From Malania oleifera (lineage: Eukaryota > Streptophyta > Magnoliopsida > Santalales > Ximeniaceae): a DNA stretch of 64,000 nucleotides. Below, one piece after another: positions 37,196 through 48,879 of the stretch (the stretch's first letter is position 1; each line of letters starts with the position of its first letter). Both the position numbers and the translations under genes were made by a program. Under the pieces are notes generated by a model that ran no database searches, was not told the DNA's origin, and saw only the letters and a program-made list of their open reading frames with translations. The stretch lies in the NCBI RefSeq assembly GCF_029873635.1, contig NC_080422.1:9083764-9147763 (forward strand), in the 5' to 3' direction.

Positions 37196-37797
37196 TGTCG
37201 GGGGAGTCTTCATAGAGGTTTGATACATATGGATGAATACCAACTTAATCCAAAAATTTAGGTCTATCGTGTCTTGAACCCAATCATATGTATTAGCATC
37301 CATCCTTCACTATATTTTTCCAACGTAGGATAAAATCACAAGTAAAATTTTCAACAATCTTTACCTCACTTGTGAGTTCCAACCACTCTCCCTTAAGATG
37401 GAAATCATTTCCCTCATGCTACCAAACCTAATTTTCCAATAGATGCTCAAATAAGTCTTACCCATGAATCTTATATGTCTTGAATTGCATTTCACATACC
37501 TTCAAACTAATCGTCTCTCTTATATTTTGATCCAATTTGAATCTATCTACCAACCCTAGATGATCTTTATTGATCTCATTTAGACATTTGGTCCTCCAAT
37601 TATTAACAAGTTAAGAGAATTAGTTTCATACCATGACATTATGATTTTGCCTGTCAAATGATTTTGATTCTAATAATTATGTCGAGAGTCTTTGTGGAGG
37701 TTTGATAAATATGAATGAGTACCAATTTGATTCAAAAATTTAAGCATATTGTTTCTAAGATATAACCATATATATAAGTAAAGCATCAACTCGTAAC
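37196..37797 (-). mobile_element. TRIM-like element 2, minus strand
   Basis: 37196-37356 (TGTCGGGGG...TTTTCAACA, 161 bp) and 37680 to about 37797 are related direct repeats sharing GAGGTTTGATA.ATATG.ATGA.TACCAA. On the minus strand the first starts TGTTGAAAATTTTACTTGTGA, very close to the 3' LTR of TRIM-like element 1 (TGTTGAGAATTTTACTTATGA). The tract next to it (plus ATCTTTACCTCACTT) is the polypurine side. The internal region is about 320 bp and non-coding. The right LTR is incomplete. Confidence 0.65.
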
Positions 37798-38672
37798 AAG
37801 GGGATAAAAATTATCACAACCAGGATAATAATAAGGCCAAGTCAAATCAGCTCACTGTGAAGTGATGATGAGAACCAATCAACTTTTAATGGGTAGGTTG
37901 CCAAATTTACCGGTGACGGAAATCCGAAGTCATTATTAGCGTGGAAAAACTTTGTGCGCCTCTGTTCATGGAAAGAGCTGCACATGGTCCTTCCCCCACC
38001 TCCCCAAAACCAACATTAACCAAATCTTAGACATGCAGCTACCAAAAGACACAGTGATCTGTTCAGAGTGGTGGTGTCTTTGGGATGAAGAAGCCAACCA
38101 CAGTAGCCTTCTGACCCAAGCTTCTACAACGTACACGGAAAAGGAAAAAGGAAAAAGGAAAAAAGAAACCCATAAGAAAATGGTTGCTGCAAACCTTGCT
38201 CTGTTCCTTTTCTATGCCAAACCCAGAAACCTCATCCAAATTTGCCTTTACTGAGAGTTTGTTCTCAATTCCATTCACAAGAATGAGCCAAATCGAACAA
38301 AAAAAAAAAAAAAAACCAAAGGAACGAATAACTCGAAATACAGAAGAGAGCCAGAGCAACCCACCTAGCAAAGAAACAACGAAGTCATCAAAAATAAGAC
38401 AAAACCCTAACCCAGTATTTCGGATGGAGTTTGGATTTCAAGTTTTAAATTTAGATATTTGTGAATTTAAACAAAATAAATATTAAAATTATATTGAAAT
38501 TCATTCAAATCTAAGAACCAAAAAAAATACATGCCCCAAACACTACCTAATAGCAAAAGGATGGAAAATGTTTGATATTGGACAAGGGTTACCTACTTGA
38601 GTAAGGGAGTATCGAAAAACCCTTTTACCTCATGAATTAGTGAGGAGAGTCTGATTGCGATGAGTTGCACCA

Positions 38673-38705
<33 letters not shown>

Positions 38706-39221
38706 CCAACAACCATCCAAAATACCAAGCAAAATCCCTAGACAAAGCTACCTAACATGGCAGATCAACCAACCAGACCATTGATCCCTGCACCGTCCCA
38801 CTCAACAATCCCCAATTCCAGCAACCAACCCTCAGCGTCGGCCACCAATTAAGCATGCTTAAATCTCTCTCATTCTCACTCAGTCGCTCTCTTAATATTA
38901 GAGAAATAGGACGTACAATTTTTTTCAACCCAAATCAAGAATAAGAGAGACGGGACAATATTTTGTTCTGGCATGAACTCATTCCTGAAAATCTTTTTGT
39001 TTCTTTTAGGCCAAATGTGAGGAGTGACAAATTTTTGTTGCGTGGAAAAATACAAGTTCCCATTGAAATTAATTCTGACAGAAAAATGCATTTAAGTTGT
39101 GTCAACCGCAGGCATATTTCAAATTTGAACTAAGTATAGTGTTGGACAAAAGTCTGTATAATTTTATATTACATTTAATCTAAATTCAAAGTTCAATGCT
39201 CCAAACATAGGTTATATATTC
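37798..39221. other. Unassigned region upstream of the intact dirigent gene
   Basis: No supportable gene. The part at 37900-38420 is less AT-rich, but its frames on the two strands conflict and none matches a family I know. It holds an A run (about 38299-38317) and an AAT microsatellite (about 38676-38704). Confidence 0.4.
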
Positions 39222-39375
39222 TTAGGGTGAAAGACGATACTATTTTTCCTGAGATTTGGTAAAAAAATAATGATCTTTTCTGAGATTTTAAAAATTTTAG
39301 AGACCTCCCATGAGATTTGTTAAAATGACATAAGTCTCCCCTTATATTTTTTGAAGCCTCAAGGAAGGTGAATGT
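39222..39375 (+). repeat. Left inverted-repeat block flanking the dirigent gene
   Basis: Words AGGGTGAAAGACGATAC, TTTTCTGAGATTTTAAAAAT and AGAGACCTCCCATGAGATTT belong to a dispersed plant repeat type with internal sub-repeats. It resembles, in reverse complement, 41380-41563. It may be a MULE-type or MITE end. Confidence 0.45.
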
Positions 39376-40023
39376 ATTTTTCCCTTATTCTTACTAATAA
39401 AATGATCATCATGCAAAATTTAATAGCTTATAAAACAAACGATTTTTTATTATAAAATAAAATGACAATGCAAAAAATTATAATTTGGTAAGGTGGAATT
39501 GACAAGTATACATTGACTATTTTTAAATTTCATCACGAAAATTTATGTTCTTATCCTGTTTCATATTAAATAGAATAAATCACACTTTTGCATGTGTGAC
39601 TTTTTTTTTTATTTATAAATTATCATATCTCATGTCAAACCGGATCCGCCATTAACAATCCCCTTCAATTCTCCATGAGGGCATCGTCACCAAAAAAATA
39701 AAGAAGGAAAACACACGCATGAACCACTGATAAAGGTTATTCTAATTAGTACTTTTTAAATAATTGTTTAGCAATTAAACTCATTCGCCAACTCCAGCTT
39801 TCTTTAATCACTAGTTTTTCTTTTTCCCTTCATAGAACTAATCCCTGTGGTCCCTTATTTCACCTTTGCCTCCAATGATTTTGCCACTCGTAGACATGAA
39901 GTTATAAAAAAATGAACAGCTCCATGAAAATGGGTAGGTCAATTTTTCCACTATTAAACCAAACATAACGTATCGGCCAAGATTAGATACTATTTGAGCA
40001 CAAAAATTTTAACCACAAGCCCT

Positions 40024-40030
40024 TATATAA
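40024..40030 (+). promoter_or_regulatory. TATA box of the intact dirigent gene
   Basis: TATATAA lies 59 bp before the ATG, inside the palindrome CCTTATATAAGG. The leader between them is C/T-rich (CATCTCCTCCTCTCAAGCTC), typical of plant 5' leaders. Confidence 0.7.
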
Positions 40031-40082
40031 GGACACCTCTGCAGCCTACCATATCTCATCTCCTCCTCTCAAGCTCTTTCCA

Positions 40083-40655
40083 ATGGAAACAATCAAACCC
40101 ATTTCAGCTCTTTTCTTCCTCTGCCTCCTCATGCTCTCTGCCTCCACCGCCAAGCCTGCTGGCAGGAAGAGCACCAAATCTCACCAGCCCTGCAAAAGGC
40201 TCGTGTTCTTCTTTCATGACATAATTTACAATGGCAAGAACTCCAAGAATGCAACTTCAGCCATAGTGGGTGCACCAGCTTGGGCCAACAGGACCCTTTT
40301 GGCTGGACAGAACCATTTTGGGGACTTGGTTGTGTTTGATGACCCCATTACTATGGACAACAATATGCACTCGACCCCTGTTGGTCGCGCCCAAGGCTTA
40401 TATGTTTATGACAAGAAGGAAATCTTCACTGCCTGGCTTGGCTTCTCCTTTGTTTTCAACTCTACCCACCATAGGGGCAGCATCAACTTCGCAGGCGCCG
40501 ATCCTCTGATGAACAAGACTAGGGATGTCTCGGTGATGGGCGGCACCGGCGACTTCCTCATGGCAAGAGGAATCGCGACTTTGTCGACCGATGCATTTGA
40601 GGGGGAAGTTTACTTCCGGCTTCGGGTCGATATTAAGTTGTATGAATGTTGGTAA
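40083..40655 (+). CDS. Dirigent protein, DIR-a (pinoresinol-type) subfamily, intact
   Basis: This single-exon gene codes for 190 residues, the normal length for the family. Residues 1-23 are a signal peptide (hydrophobic [10 protein letters not shown]), and the rest is one dirigent domain, so the protein should be secreted to the cell wall. Cys37 and Cys189 match the disulfide pair of Arabidopsis DIR6. Asp46 (FFHDII), Asp140 (GAD) and Arg147 (KTRD) match DIR6 Asp49, Asp137 and Arg144, which are needed for pinoresinol formation. N-glycosylation sites are at N56, N69, N126 and N144. Conserved blocks: [46 protein letters not shown]. Dirigent proteins have no oxidase of their own; they steer coupling of coniferyl alcohol radicals made by laccases or peroxidases. 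Stereochemistry cannot be read from the sequence. The ATG fits the TATA spacing and signal peptide. A decayed paralogue lies at 22928. Confidence 0.95.
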   Translation: METIKPISALFFLCLLMLSASTAKPAGRKSTKSHQPCKRLVFFFHDIIYNGKNSKNATSAIVGAPAWANRTLLAGQNHFGDLVVFDDPITMDNNMHSTPVGRAQGLYVYDKKEIFTAWLGFSFVFNSTHHRGSINFAGADPLMNKTRDVSVMGGTGDFLMARGIATLSTDAFEGEVYFRLRVDIKLYECW

Positions 40656-41379
40656 CATGGTTTTGATGGTAACTAGATAAGCTTCATTTCATTTGTTTCT
40701 TTGAATCAATAATTAGCAAGTTTGATTGATTTTGTGGTTGTTTTTTCTTAAACAAGAAATGTCGTTAGTGGATACTATTTTGGTCATGATAAGTGGTTCA
40801 TGGAAGTTGGTTTGTCGCTCTCTATGGTACAAGGTTCGAAAAGCAGAAAATTCTTGAATTCAGCAGTGTGCTTCAACCCTCAAAAGAAAGGGAGAGTTCC
40901 TAGTTATATGGTTGATAGTATTTTGAACTTCTAGGCGCAACTATTAAGTTGATGCTACGTCATCTAGAGGTCATAGGTTCGAGACATAGAAATAGCAGTC
41001 TTGCAGAAATGTAAGAGAAGGCTAAGTATTATAAACCCATCGTGGTCCACCCCTCTTCAGATCACACATATTCAAAAACTTTGTGCACTAGGCTACTCTT
41101 TATTTATTTTTTTCAAAGTTTGAAATTCCCAAATTTTCTTCTATTAACTTATTTGCATATTCCAAGCATAAGAGAACTTCTCTTGCTTTCTTGCTTATTG
41201 ACCATTAATTTTTCTAAAGATATTATGTTCGTATCATTCATTTTATGGAGTAGTTTAAATATAAGAATAAATGACACTGCCTTATCTTAAGATTTAAAAG
41301 AGACAAAGAACTCTCCTCAGATATAAAAAATTCCAAGCATCTTTCAAAACTTTGTTAAAAAGACACAAATATTATATTT
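40656..41379. other. 3' flank of the dirigent gene
   Basis: No other gene is seen. An AATAAT-type polyadenylation signal (TCAATAATTAGC) lies about 50 bp after the stop. The rest is AT-rich. Confidence 0.5.
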
Positions 41380-41563
41380 GGTAAAAAGCCATTAAGGGAG
41401 GGATATAACTACTCAAAAATCAAATGTTATGAAAGATTTGTGAAAATTTTGAAATATATATTGAGGAAGGTCCATGACATTTTTAAAATCTCTGAAAAGG
41501 TTCATGTCTTTTCACTAAACCTTGAGGGAGGTCATTTTCTTTTACTCTAAATATAATGATCCT
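41380..41563 (-). repeat. Right inverted-repeat block flanking the dirigent gene
   Basis: On the minus strand it reads TTAGAGTAAAAGA..., CCTCCCTCAAGGTTTAG and TTTTCAGAGATTTTAAAAAT in the order seen in the block at 39222-39375. Similarity is perhaps 70% by eye. Confidence 0.45.
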
Positions 41564-42299
41564 TAGATTTTCATTAGGGATGTAGAGTTTGGTCTTGAAC
41601 TTAAGATTATGCATCCAGACACATAAACGCAACCTTAATCTTTGCATTGTGAATGCCAGCAATCTTATAACTTGTATACATACGTAATATATATACACAC
41701 AAATATGAACTTTTTTTGTTCGCCTATATATATATTTGTCGAAAAAAAAAAAAAAAGAGAGAGAGAATTAAGCTCTGTCCATGCTCAAAGAGAAAAGACA
41801 AGTCCTACTCAAGTTTAAATCAAAATTCATGATGTGTTTTAAGCTGATCTCAATCCTTTTTGACATACCTTGATTTGATCTCAAAAGAAATTGAATTTTT
41901 ATTAATAACCTGGCCCAAACTACAAAGGTGATAAAGTAAAACTCAACGAAGTATAAATATAGTGGAGTAATGGTCATAGGGTAACCTAAAATTCACTGTA
42001 TAAAAGGCCTAAATCAGATTTTGATGGGTTAAAGTTAAGACAATCCAAGCTTAGCTCAAATATAATTCAAGCCTAATATTCGGGTGCAAACTTAGCTTAA
42101 CCCCACTCATACTAAGCCCAATCCAAAATTTGGACTTCATAACTAGATCAAGTTTTGTGCTAGCCTAATTCAAAAATATTTCTACCCTTAGCTACACAAA
42201 AAGAGTAATACGTATATGCTTCAATGTAAGAAAAGGATAAAAATTATTTAGGGTATTCAAAAATAGTTGACTTCAAGTGCAAACTATTTGTAAGTCTAT
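41564..42299. other. Intergenic, AT-rich
   Basis: No gene or named element is recognised. A GA-rich simple stretch lies near 41742-41765. Confidence 0.45.
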
Positions 42300-43724
42300 T
42301 GTTGGCCTAATAAGACTTAATCTCGTTTTGATGATAACAAATCAAGGTAACTTAACAATGTTTGCTTAAAATTAAGTTTCAAGACTTAAGTGTTTTTATG
42401 AAATCAAGTGAGCATACTTGAAGAGTTTGAATGATATTTACACTTAAAGTTATGAATCATAAAGGATATAAAGTTTCAAGTCATATGGGACATGAAGTTC
42501 TTTGAAGCAGTGAATAAAGTTCAGAAGAATCTTGGAAGATTCACAACGTGAAGACTTAGAAACTTAGATAGATTTATTGTGTGAAAGTCACATGTAAGTA
42601 CTTTAAATTTCAATTTTGATGATTGAAGCTACTAGGATATATCATGGACTTAGAGACCTGTTTTACACTCGGAAAATATTTTCTTAAAGTCCAAATTAAG
42701 TTTTCCATAGTATGAATTAAAGTTTTGAACCAAAACATTAAAAAACAAGGTGTTTCTGAAAGGTCAAGCGACTGATGATATTTCATCAGGCGACTAAAGT
42801 GCTACTAACTTCGAAAATATGCAAACAAAATAGGCACAGGCGATTGACCTATTGAAACTAGTTAACTGATCCAATTCTGACTTTCAGAATGCGCTATTTT
42901 AAAAGAGTACGGGTGACTGACCCTTCATGTGCAGTCGACTTATGTGTATGTTTAAACGATTAACAACACTGATATTGTTTCCAAAACTTGCATGATTCGT
43001 TTCCATATTAAGAGAAAACTTGAGGGTAACTTTTTGAAACCCTAGTGCACTATTTATACATCATATTCTCGCACATTAGGGTAACAAGAGTAATGGCACG
43101 ACACATATTCTATTCAAATTTCTTTGGTTATATTGCTGAAATATTTTTTTGAAGAGGCTGCTGTGTTCTTACTAAAAAACTCACGAAAATCTTATTTGTT
43201 ATTTTGAAACTCACACTCTTTAATCAGATTTCTAGTGATATACTTTCGAGTTTCAACTTCTATATTGTTTTATTTGAAGTATTGTGATTTTAACGTGTAC
43301 TAATATGCTCTATTGAGGAGTATTCTTTTGTACAAGCAATCTTACTTTGTTTGTGTTGTTTTTGATGATTCAGGGATATTCAATCATTTCCTAGCGACAG
43401 GATTGTTCTCATTAGAGAGGCGAACTCCACCTCAAATGGAGAAAGGCTTTACTTCACTTGATAACGAAGTTGGAAAGGAAATCCTCACAGTAGGTTGCTT
43501 GAGGCAAGGACATAGGCTGCGGTTGAATCTTGTAAAAAATCCAGTGTTCAACTCTTCTTCCCTTACTTTTTAAATTTTTGCAAGATATCAACTACGTGTA
43601 TGATTTTATATTTTTTGATGACTTGCTGAATAATTGAGAATCTACTGAAAATTGAACTTTCTGAATATTGGAAATTGTTGATCTTATGTTTTGGTTGTGA
43701 TTGAATATATATTGATGTGAATGG
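42300..43724 (+). repeat. Truncated Sirevirus LTR I
   Basis: It begins TGTTGGCCTAATAAGACTTA, nearly the same as the LTR start of element N. It has U3 motifs with a GGCGACTGA-type core (about 42765-42965), a TATA near 43049 (CTATTTATACATC), and AGGCAAGGACATAGGCTG near 43503. The 3' end is missing and LTR H follows immediately in the opposite orientation. Confidence 0.65.
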
Positions 43725-45830
43725 TGTAATCCCAAGAGGGGGGGAGGGGTGAATTGGATATTTTAAAAGGAATTCTTAGGCCAATTATGTCCTAATTCGG
43801 ACTACAAACAGTATTGCACAACCTAAGGTCTTCCTATGCAATCTCAGTTCCCACAAATGTTAATGTATGCATATATTTAAAACAAATAAATAATTCTTAA
43901 CAATTTAAGCATAAGCATACAAGTGCGGAAAGTAAAGAGTATAAGTAAAGAGAATGACACAGTTATTTTTATCAAGGGTCGGCCAATCCTGCCTACGTCT
44001 CCGCCTCAAGCCTCAGTTCAAGGTTTCAACTAAGTGCTCACTTAATCGAGTGGAGCGATGCCATTTACAATACTCCTTACAAGGTGGAGTCTCCTCAACT
44101 CAATTATGGGGCTGAAACACAACCAGTTCTCCTTACGAGGCGGAGTCACCTTAGCTTAATTTACCAAACTAAGCCAAACTAGTTTCTCCTTATGAGGCAG
44201 AGTTTCCTCGGGTCAATTATGGAGCTGAGCCACAACCAATTCTCCTCGCGAGGCGGAGTCTCCTTAGCTCAATTCACCGGGCAGAGCCAAACTGGTACAC
44301 CTTACAAGGCAGTGTATTCCACATCAGGCCATGCCTGGAATACAAAGATAATAATTTTTTGTACAAACAAAATGCTTCTACAAAAGCAGAAATGTACAAA
44401 TTGAAACTCTAAAATGCACTTTTAGATGATATGAAATATATTCAGTAGAGTATGGGTGTTTTTCTCAAAATAATTTTGCAATCTTTGAAAATGATGTGTA
44501 TGATAAAATACTTCAAAGATTTAACCCTAATAAATATTTATCCTAAAATATTTCTCAATAAAAATGTAAGTGAACCTAGGATTTTTCTTTCAAAATAATT
44601 TTGTCAAGAGCAAAAATGAAAGACCTTTCAAGTAAAGATATGTAGTTGAAAATATGCTAAAGGTTCTCTTGACCTACCCAAATATTTTCCCAAAGATGAT
44701 AATCAAAAATATAGATCAAGGGAAGCCAGGGTCTTTTGCTTAAAAATATTTTTACAATAAAAACACAATGAGCTTTTGAATCTTGCAATGGATGTGCAAA
44801 GATCCACAAGCTATAACAAGATTAAGAGAGAGTAAATGCTTGGGATGATCAAACTAACTGCTCAAAATAAATGCTCTCTTAAAGAAAATATTTCAAAGGA
44901 ATAAGTATAAGAGAGTATAAGTAAAATCACAAAAATATTTTGAGAGGATTTACAATCTAAGCATTAGTTAAAACTGAGTTATGAAAAGGGTATTTATAGA
45001 TTTTCTAAAAATACGACCGCTTGGGGACACAGAGGGTATTTTAAATTTGTTTAATTAAAAATTAAACACATTTTAACACTAAAAAAATGAGCAACCCAAG
45101 AGGGTTGGTCAACTGACGACTTCGTCGGTCAGCTGACCTAGGTGTTTTTTCAAAAAGTCAATGGGGTTCAGTCGACTGAAGGAATCGCCGGTCGGCTGAC
45201 CTCGGGCGATTTTCCACCTTTCGTAGGTTCGGTCGGCTAGCCTTAAGAGCCAATTGACCAAGTGAACAGTATCGGTTGACTGGGGCTATTTAGTTCTAAC
45301 TTGGTCGGTCAGCTGAGGCTTTAGAGACATGACCCAAGTTAAGGTCAGTTGGCTGGGCGTTTTAAGAAAACTATGGCCGATCAACCAAGTTGGTCGGTCA
45401 ACTGAGTCACTTGAGAAGGCTGGTCGACTAAGGCCTTTACAAAAACATGAATTTTAGCCCCATTTTTCCTCAAAATAATTTCAAAAACCTTTGTGTGAGT
45501 TTAGTTTTTATGAAAAGGGTTTCATATGATAGTTAATGTGCCCTAAGATCTATCTATGGTCATTCTGAGCATTTAATCACCTCATGCAGAGCATGCGTTA
45601 TTACAGACCAAAAACTAAGTGCATTTACAAATCAAATAAAAGATGTCTTCTTCTTCTTTACTCTTCTGATGGAATACACCAAGTTGTATAAGCTTTAGGT
45701 CCTTCATGACTTCCATTTCCTTTCCCTTATGTGTGTGCTGAAATGTAAACCTACTCAAGCGCTTAAAACACACATAAGAAACTTGTACTTTGTCAGCATC
45801 AAAACAGGGATCGGAGTCAAAAAGTCAACA
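43725..45830 (-). repeat. 3' LTR of Sirevirus H
   Basis: The LTR is 2106 bp. The plus-strand start is TGTAATCCCAAGAGGG (C-rich tract on the minus strand) and the end is AAAGTCAACA, directly followed by a polypurine tract (plus ATTTCCCCCTTTTTGATG). The minus-strand TATA is near 44993. The word GCGGAGTC..., repeated three or four times in 44080-44260, gives a local sub-repeat. The promoter motif cluster is at 45108-45432. Confidence 0.75.
45108..45432. promoter_or_regulatory. Cluster of GGTCAGCTGACC-type palindromes in LTR H
   Basis: About twelve copies of GGTCAGCTGACC, CAGTCGACTGAA or CGGTCGGCTGACC lie in 325 bp, upstream of the minus-strand TATA. Confidence 0.65.
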
Positions 45831-47053
45831 ATTTCCCCCTTTTTGATGATGACAAACACATAAGAGCAAAATGGGTTAAGCCTGAAAAGGCTCCCCCTAA
45901 CAATATGCATAACTTTAAAAAATAAGTAGTGTAGCTCAAGCATATCAAAAGGCATAAGACAATTCAAAAAAATTATGCATTTAGTTTTAGCATTAAAGCA
46001 CATTAAAGTTCTTATATGTACCCCATTTAAAAAAAAAAAAAAATTGCCTTATTGCCCTATAAAAAATTTTCCCCCTTTTGGCATAAAAACATTTGTCATT
46101 TTGCTTATAAAATGCAAAAGGGCAAAGTTAAGTGTAAAAACAAATTGAGTATTAAAAAAATAGCTTAAAAGAGAACTCCCCTTATTTAATACAAATACTG
46201 GATATAGAATTTTGCACACAAAAACATTATAACTGGTCATTAAAAGATTAAAAAAGCATGTTAAACATTGTCAGACCATAAATATCATCAAATCATTGCA
46301 ATTTAAATATTACATAAGACCCACAAAAGATTGGAATTCAAAGCACGCAGTATGATAACAAGTGTAGGTTTGAGCATAAATTCAGTCTAACAGTTCGCAT
46401 GCATTTTCATTTATAATCAACGAGCTGGTTATGCAATTCGTAAAAAATTAGTATTTTGAAATTTAATGACTAAAGATTTTAAAACAAAGATAGCATAAGT
46501 AATGAAAGCGTTTAATCATACGGGTAAGAAATAAGACATATTCCAGTTTAAGAGCAGTTCTTGCCATACAACATTAAAAAAAAAAAAAAAATTTCCCCCT
46601 TTGAAATTATCAAAAAGTGATGGGAACTATGTTTGCTAAAAAAAAAAAACTTTAATACAAAGTTTAAGCAAGCAAACATTTTCCTGGTTAAGCATTCAAG
46701 AACAACTCATAATATGACTAGAAAAATACTACCATATGGATCCTAAGGATGTGGCAAATTAAATCAGGATCATATGGCCAGGTTTTGAAAACATTGTAGC
46801 TAAGTAATATATTTTTCATTTAAAATATTCAATAAAAACATTATAATTAAGCACATGCCATGCTGAATTCAAAACATATCTAAGCTAAAAATGTTGGTGA
46901 GCATAACAAGATGAAAATTTATTTTTAGATGCTCCCCCTTTCAATTTGAATCCAAACTTAGATAAAATGAGTTGTTTATACTAATCAAGGATTAATTCCA
47001 TTAAGTATATCAAACAGCATAAGCACTCCTTTTAAAGCAACTATACTAGATAT
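45831..47053 (-). mobile_element. Sirevirus H, 3' non-coding internal region
   Basis: There is no coding sequence. Several polypurine-type tracts (plus-strand CTCCCCCTT or TTTCCCCCTT) occur near 45833, 45891, 46070, 46590 and 46933. Multiple polypurine tracts in the region before the 3' LTR are a known trait of Sireviruses. The rest of the element is not in the window. Confidence 0.6.
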
Positions 47054-47075
47054 CACTATAAAAAAATAGGTTTTT
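47054..47075 (+). mobile_element. CACTA transposon terminus fragment
   Basis: CACTATAAAAAAATAGG followed by a T run is a CACTA-type end, cut off at once by LTR K. Chromovirus K appears to have inserted into the T run at this terminus. Confidence 0.5.
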
Positions 47076-48879
47076 TGTCACACCCCGAACCAGTAGATGG
47101 GTCCCAAGTGTGAAAATAGTGACCTAACCTGTCTCTGTATCAATTAAACATCATGATACAATACTAAAAAAGGGTCCGACCCCGTGGGGTATACGAAAGC
47201 CCTAAAAACATACACACACACATCCATACTCATCAAATACACAACAAAAAATTGTTCAATCTATCCATATAGCATACCATACCAGAGTCTATACAACACT
47301 AGGATATACATTCCCATAATTACAAAACATACTCTAGATGTCTACAAAAACCATCACGATAACCTAGTTACAAAATTCGTACCTAGCCAGGCACTAATTG
47401 TAGCTAAATGACACCCCCGCTTCCGGATGCTAGGATGTTAGTTTAGCTTCCCGAAGGACCTGAAAACATTTGTGTATACATTCGGGGTGAGACACCTCTC
47501 AGTGAGGAAGAAAGCAGGTTATATTACTGTGTGGCATACCAGTGTTATTTTACATAAAACATAAAATCATTCAATACAATGTAGTTTCAAAACATTTCCA
47601 TATAGTTCCATACAGTTCCAGTATTTTCACAAATCCATTATAGTACATACGATACCCAAACATACAGTCAGTGTCGTCACACTCAAGCAACTGAAACCCT
47701 GTGATAACGGAAGCCTCACAGCAATACGTCGCCAATACGGTGTAGCTCACACCCATTGATGACCATTTGAAACACACAGGTGACATTTCACGCCCTCGGA
47801 TATAGAGTTGGACACTTTCGCCCACGATAATGAATAGGTATATGGCGCAACATATGGTATTTAGTCGCCACATAGCTGTTTCAGCGTATGGTAATTAGTC
47901 GTCCCTAGCTGATTTCACAAAACCTGGAATCATTTTTGAACTCGCATTCCTATACTTATCAGCGTACGGTAATTAGCCACCACTAGCTGTTTTACAAAAT
48001 ACCTGAAATATTTACATACAACCATACATTCCACACCTATTTGGTATATCGTAAATCATATCATTTTCAAATTCAAGCATACATTTTTATACAAATATGG
48101 ATATGGTCACCTCAATAATACAGTTTAAATACAATATACAACTTTCTAAACAGAGTAGAGATGATACCCAATATCCTTGATTTTCTAGAAAACTGTAATT
48201 CAAAAATCTCGCATTTTTACCCGATAGATTCTCTTAAATAAGTAGTCAAAACATACATATGATCGTAACCTATAGGTTTATCGATCTCAATTTCAAAAAT
48301 AAAATGGTATAAACAGAATCCCTTTACTTTAACTCGAAATCGAACCACGAACTGTACGACTCTCAAAACTACGAACAAAGACACCAAAACCTAAACAACG
48401 CAGAACAATACATCCTTACAATTCGTACTACTACACATATTTCGAAATAGAAATGGAAACTAAGCCTTACCTCGATTTTGGACCAAAGCTCAAAATCACT
48501 CGAAACGAGATTTCGATCCACTATTCGCGAAGAGAATCTTGCTCTGATCTACGTGGTAAAATTGGATTTACGAATCAGGCAACGAACGGAGAAAAAATCT
48601 AGAAAGAGAGAGTGGTCTCCAAGATTTAGAGAGAGGGAGAGGATTTTTGAGATTACTTAGCTTGGAAGTAAGGAAACTAATATTTATAACCCCTTTGACT
48701 CAGTTGCCTTCGTCGACGAGACAAGGACCTCATCAACGAACCTGATATTACCAGTTTTCTGAAATCTCTCGGCTTCTCCTCGTCGACGAGCCTTTGAATT
48801 TCATCGACGAGAAGCACATAGACTTTGTCCACCCTTCTTTTATATAATTAATTCATGTATCATGGTTCAGGTTCTTACA
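47076..48879 (-). repeat. 3' LTR of chromovirus K
   Basis: The LTR is 1804 bp, TGTCACACCCC...GGTTCTTACA on the plus strand. It contains the GGTGAGACACCTCTCAGTGAGG word (in part, about 47483), minus-strand TATA near 48690 (plus ATATTTATAACC), and the palindrome cluster at 48708-48830. Confidence 0.85.
48708..48830. promoter_or_regulatory. TCGTCGACGA-type palindrome cluster of LTR K
   Basis: Five or so copies (CTTCGTCGACGAGAC, CCTCATCAACGAAC, CCTCGTCGACGAGCC, TTCATCGACGAGAAG) lie directly upstream of the minus-strand TATA. Confidence 0.6.

Noticed and set aside
37952-38486. Overlapping frames of about 100 residues on both strands
   Set aside because: None matches a known family, the strands conflict, and the frames run through an A-run and a GGAAAAA repeat.
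40398-40658. Minus-strand open frame within the intact dirigent gene
   Set aside because: Antisense shadow of the real coding frame.
31480-47075. One large CACTA element from 31.5 to 47.1 kb
   Set aside because: The termini are in the wrong order to bound a single element and no transposase lies between them.
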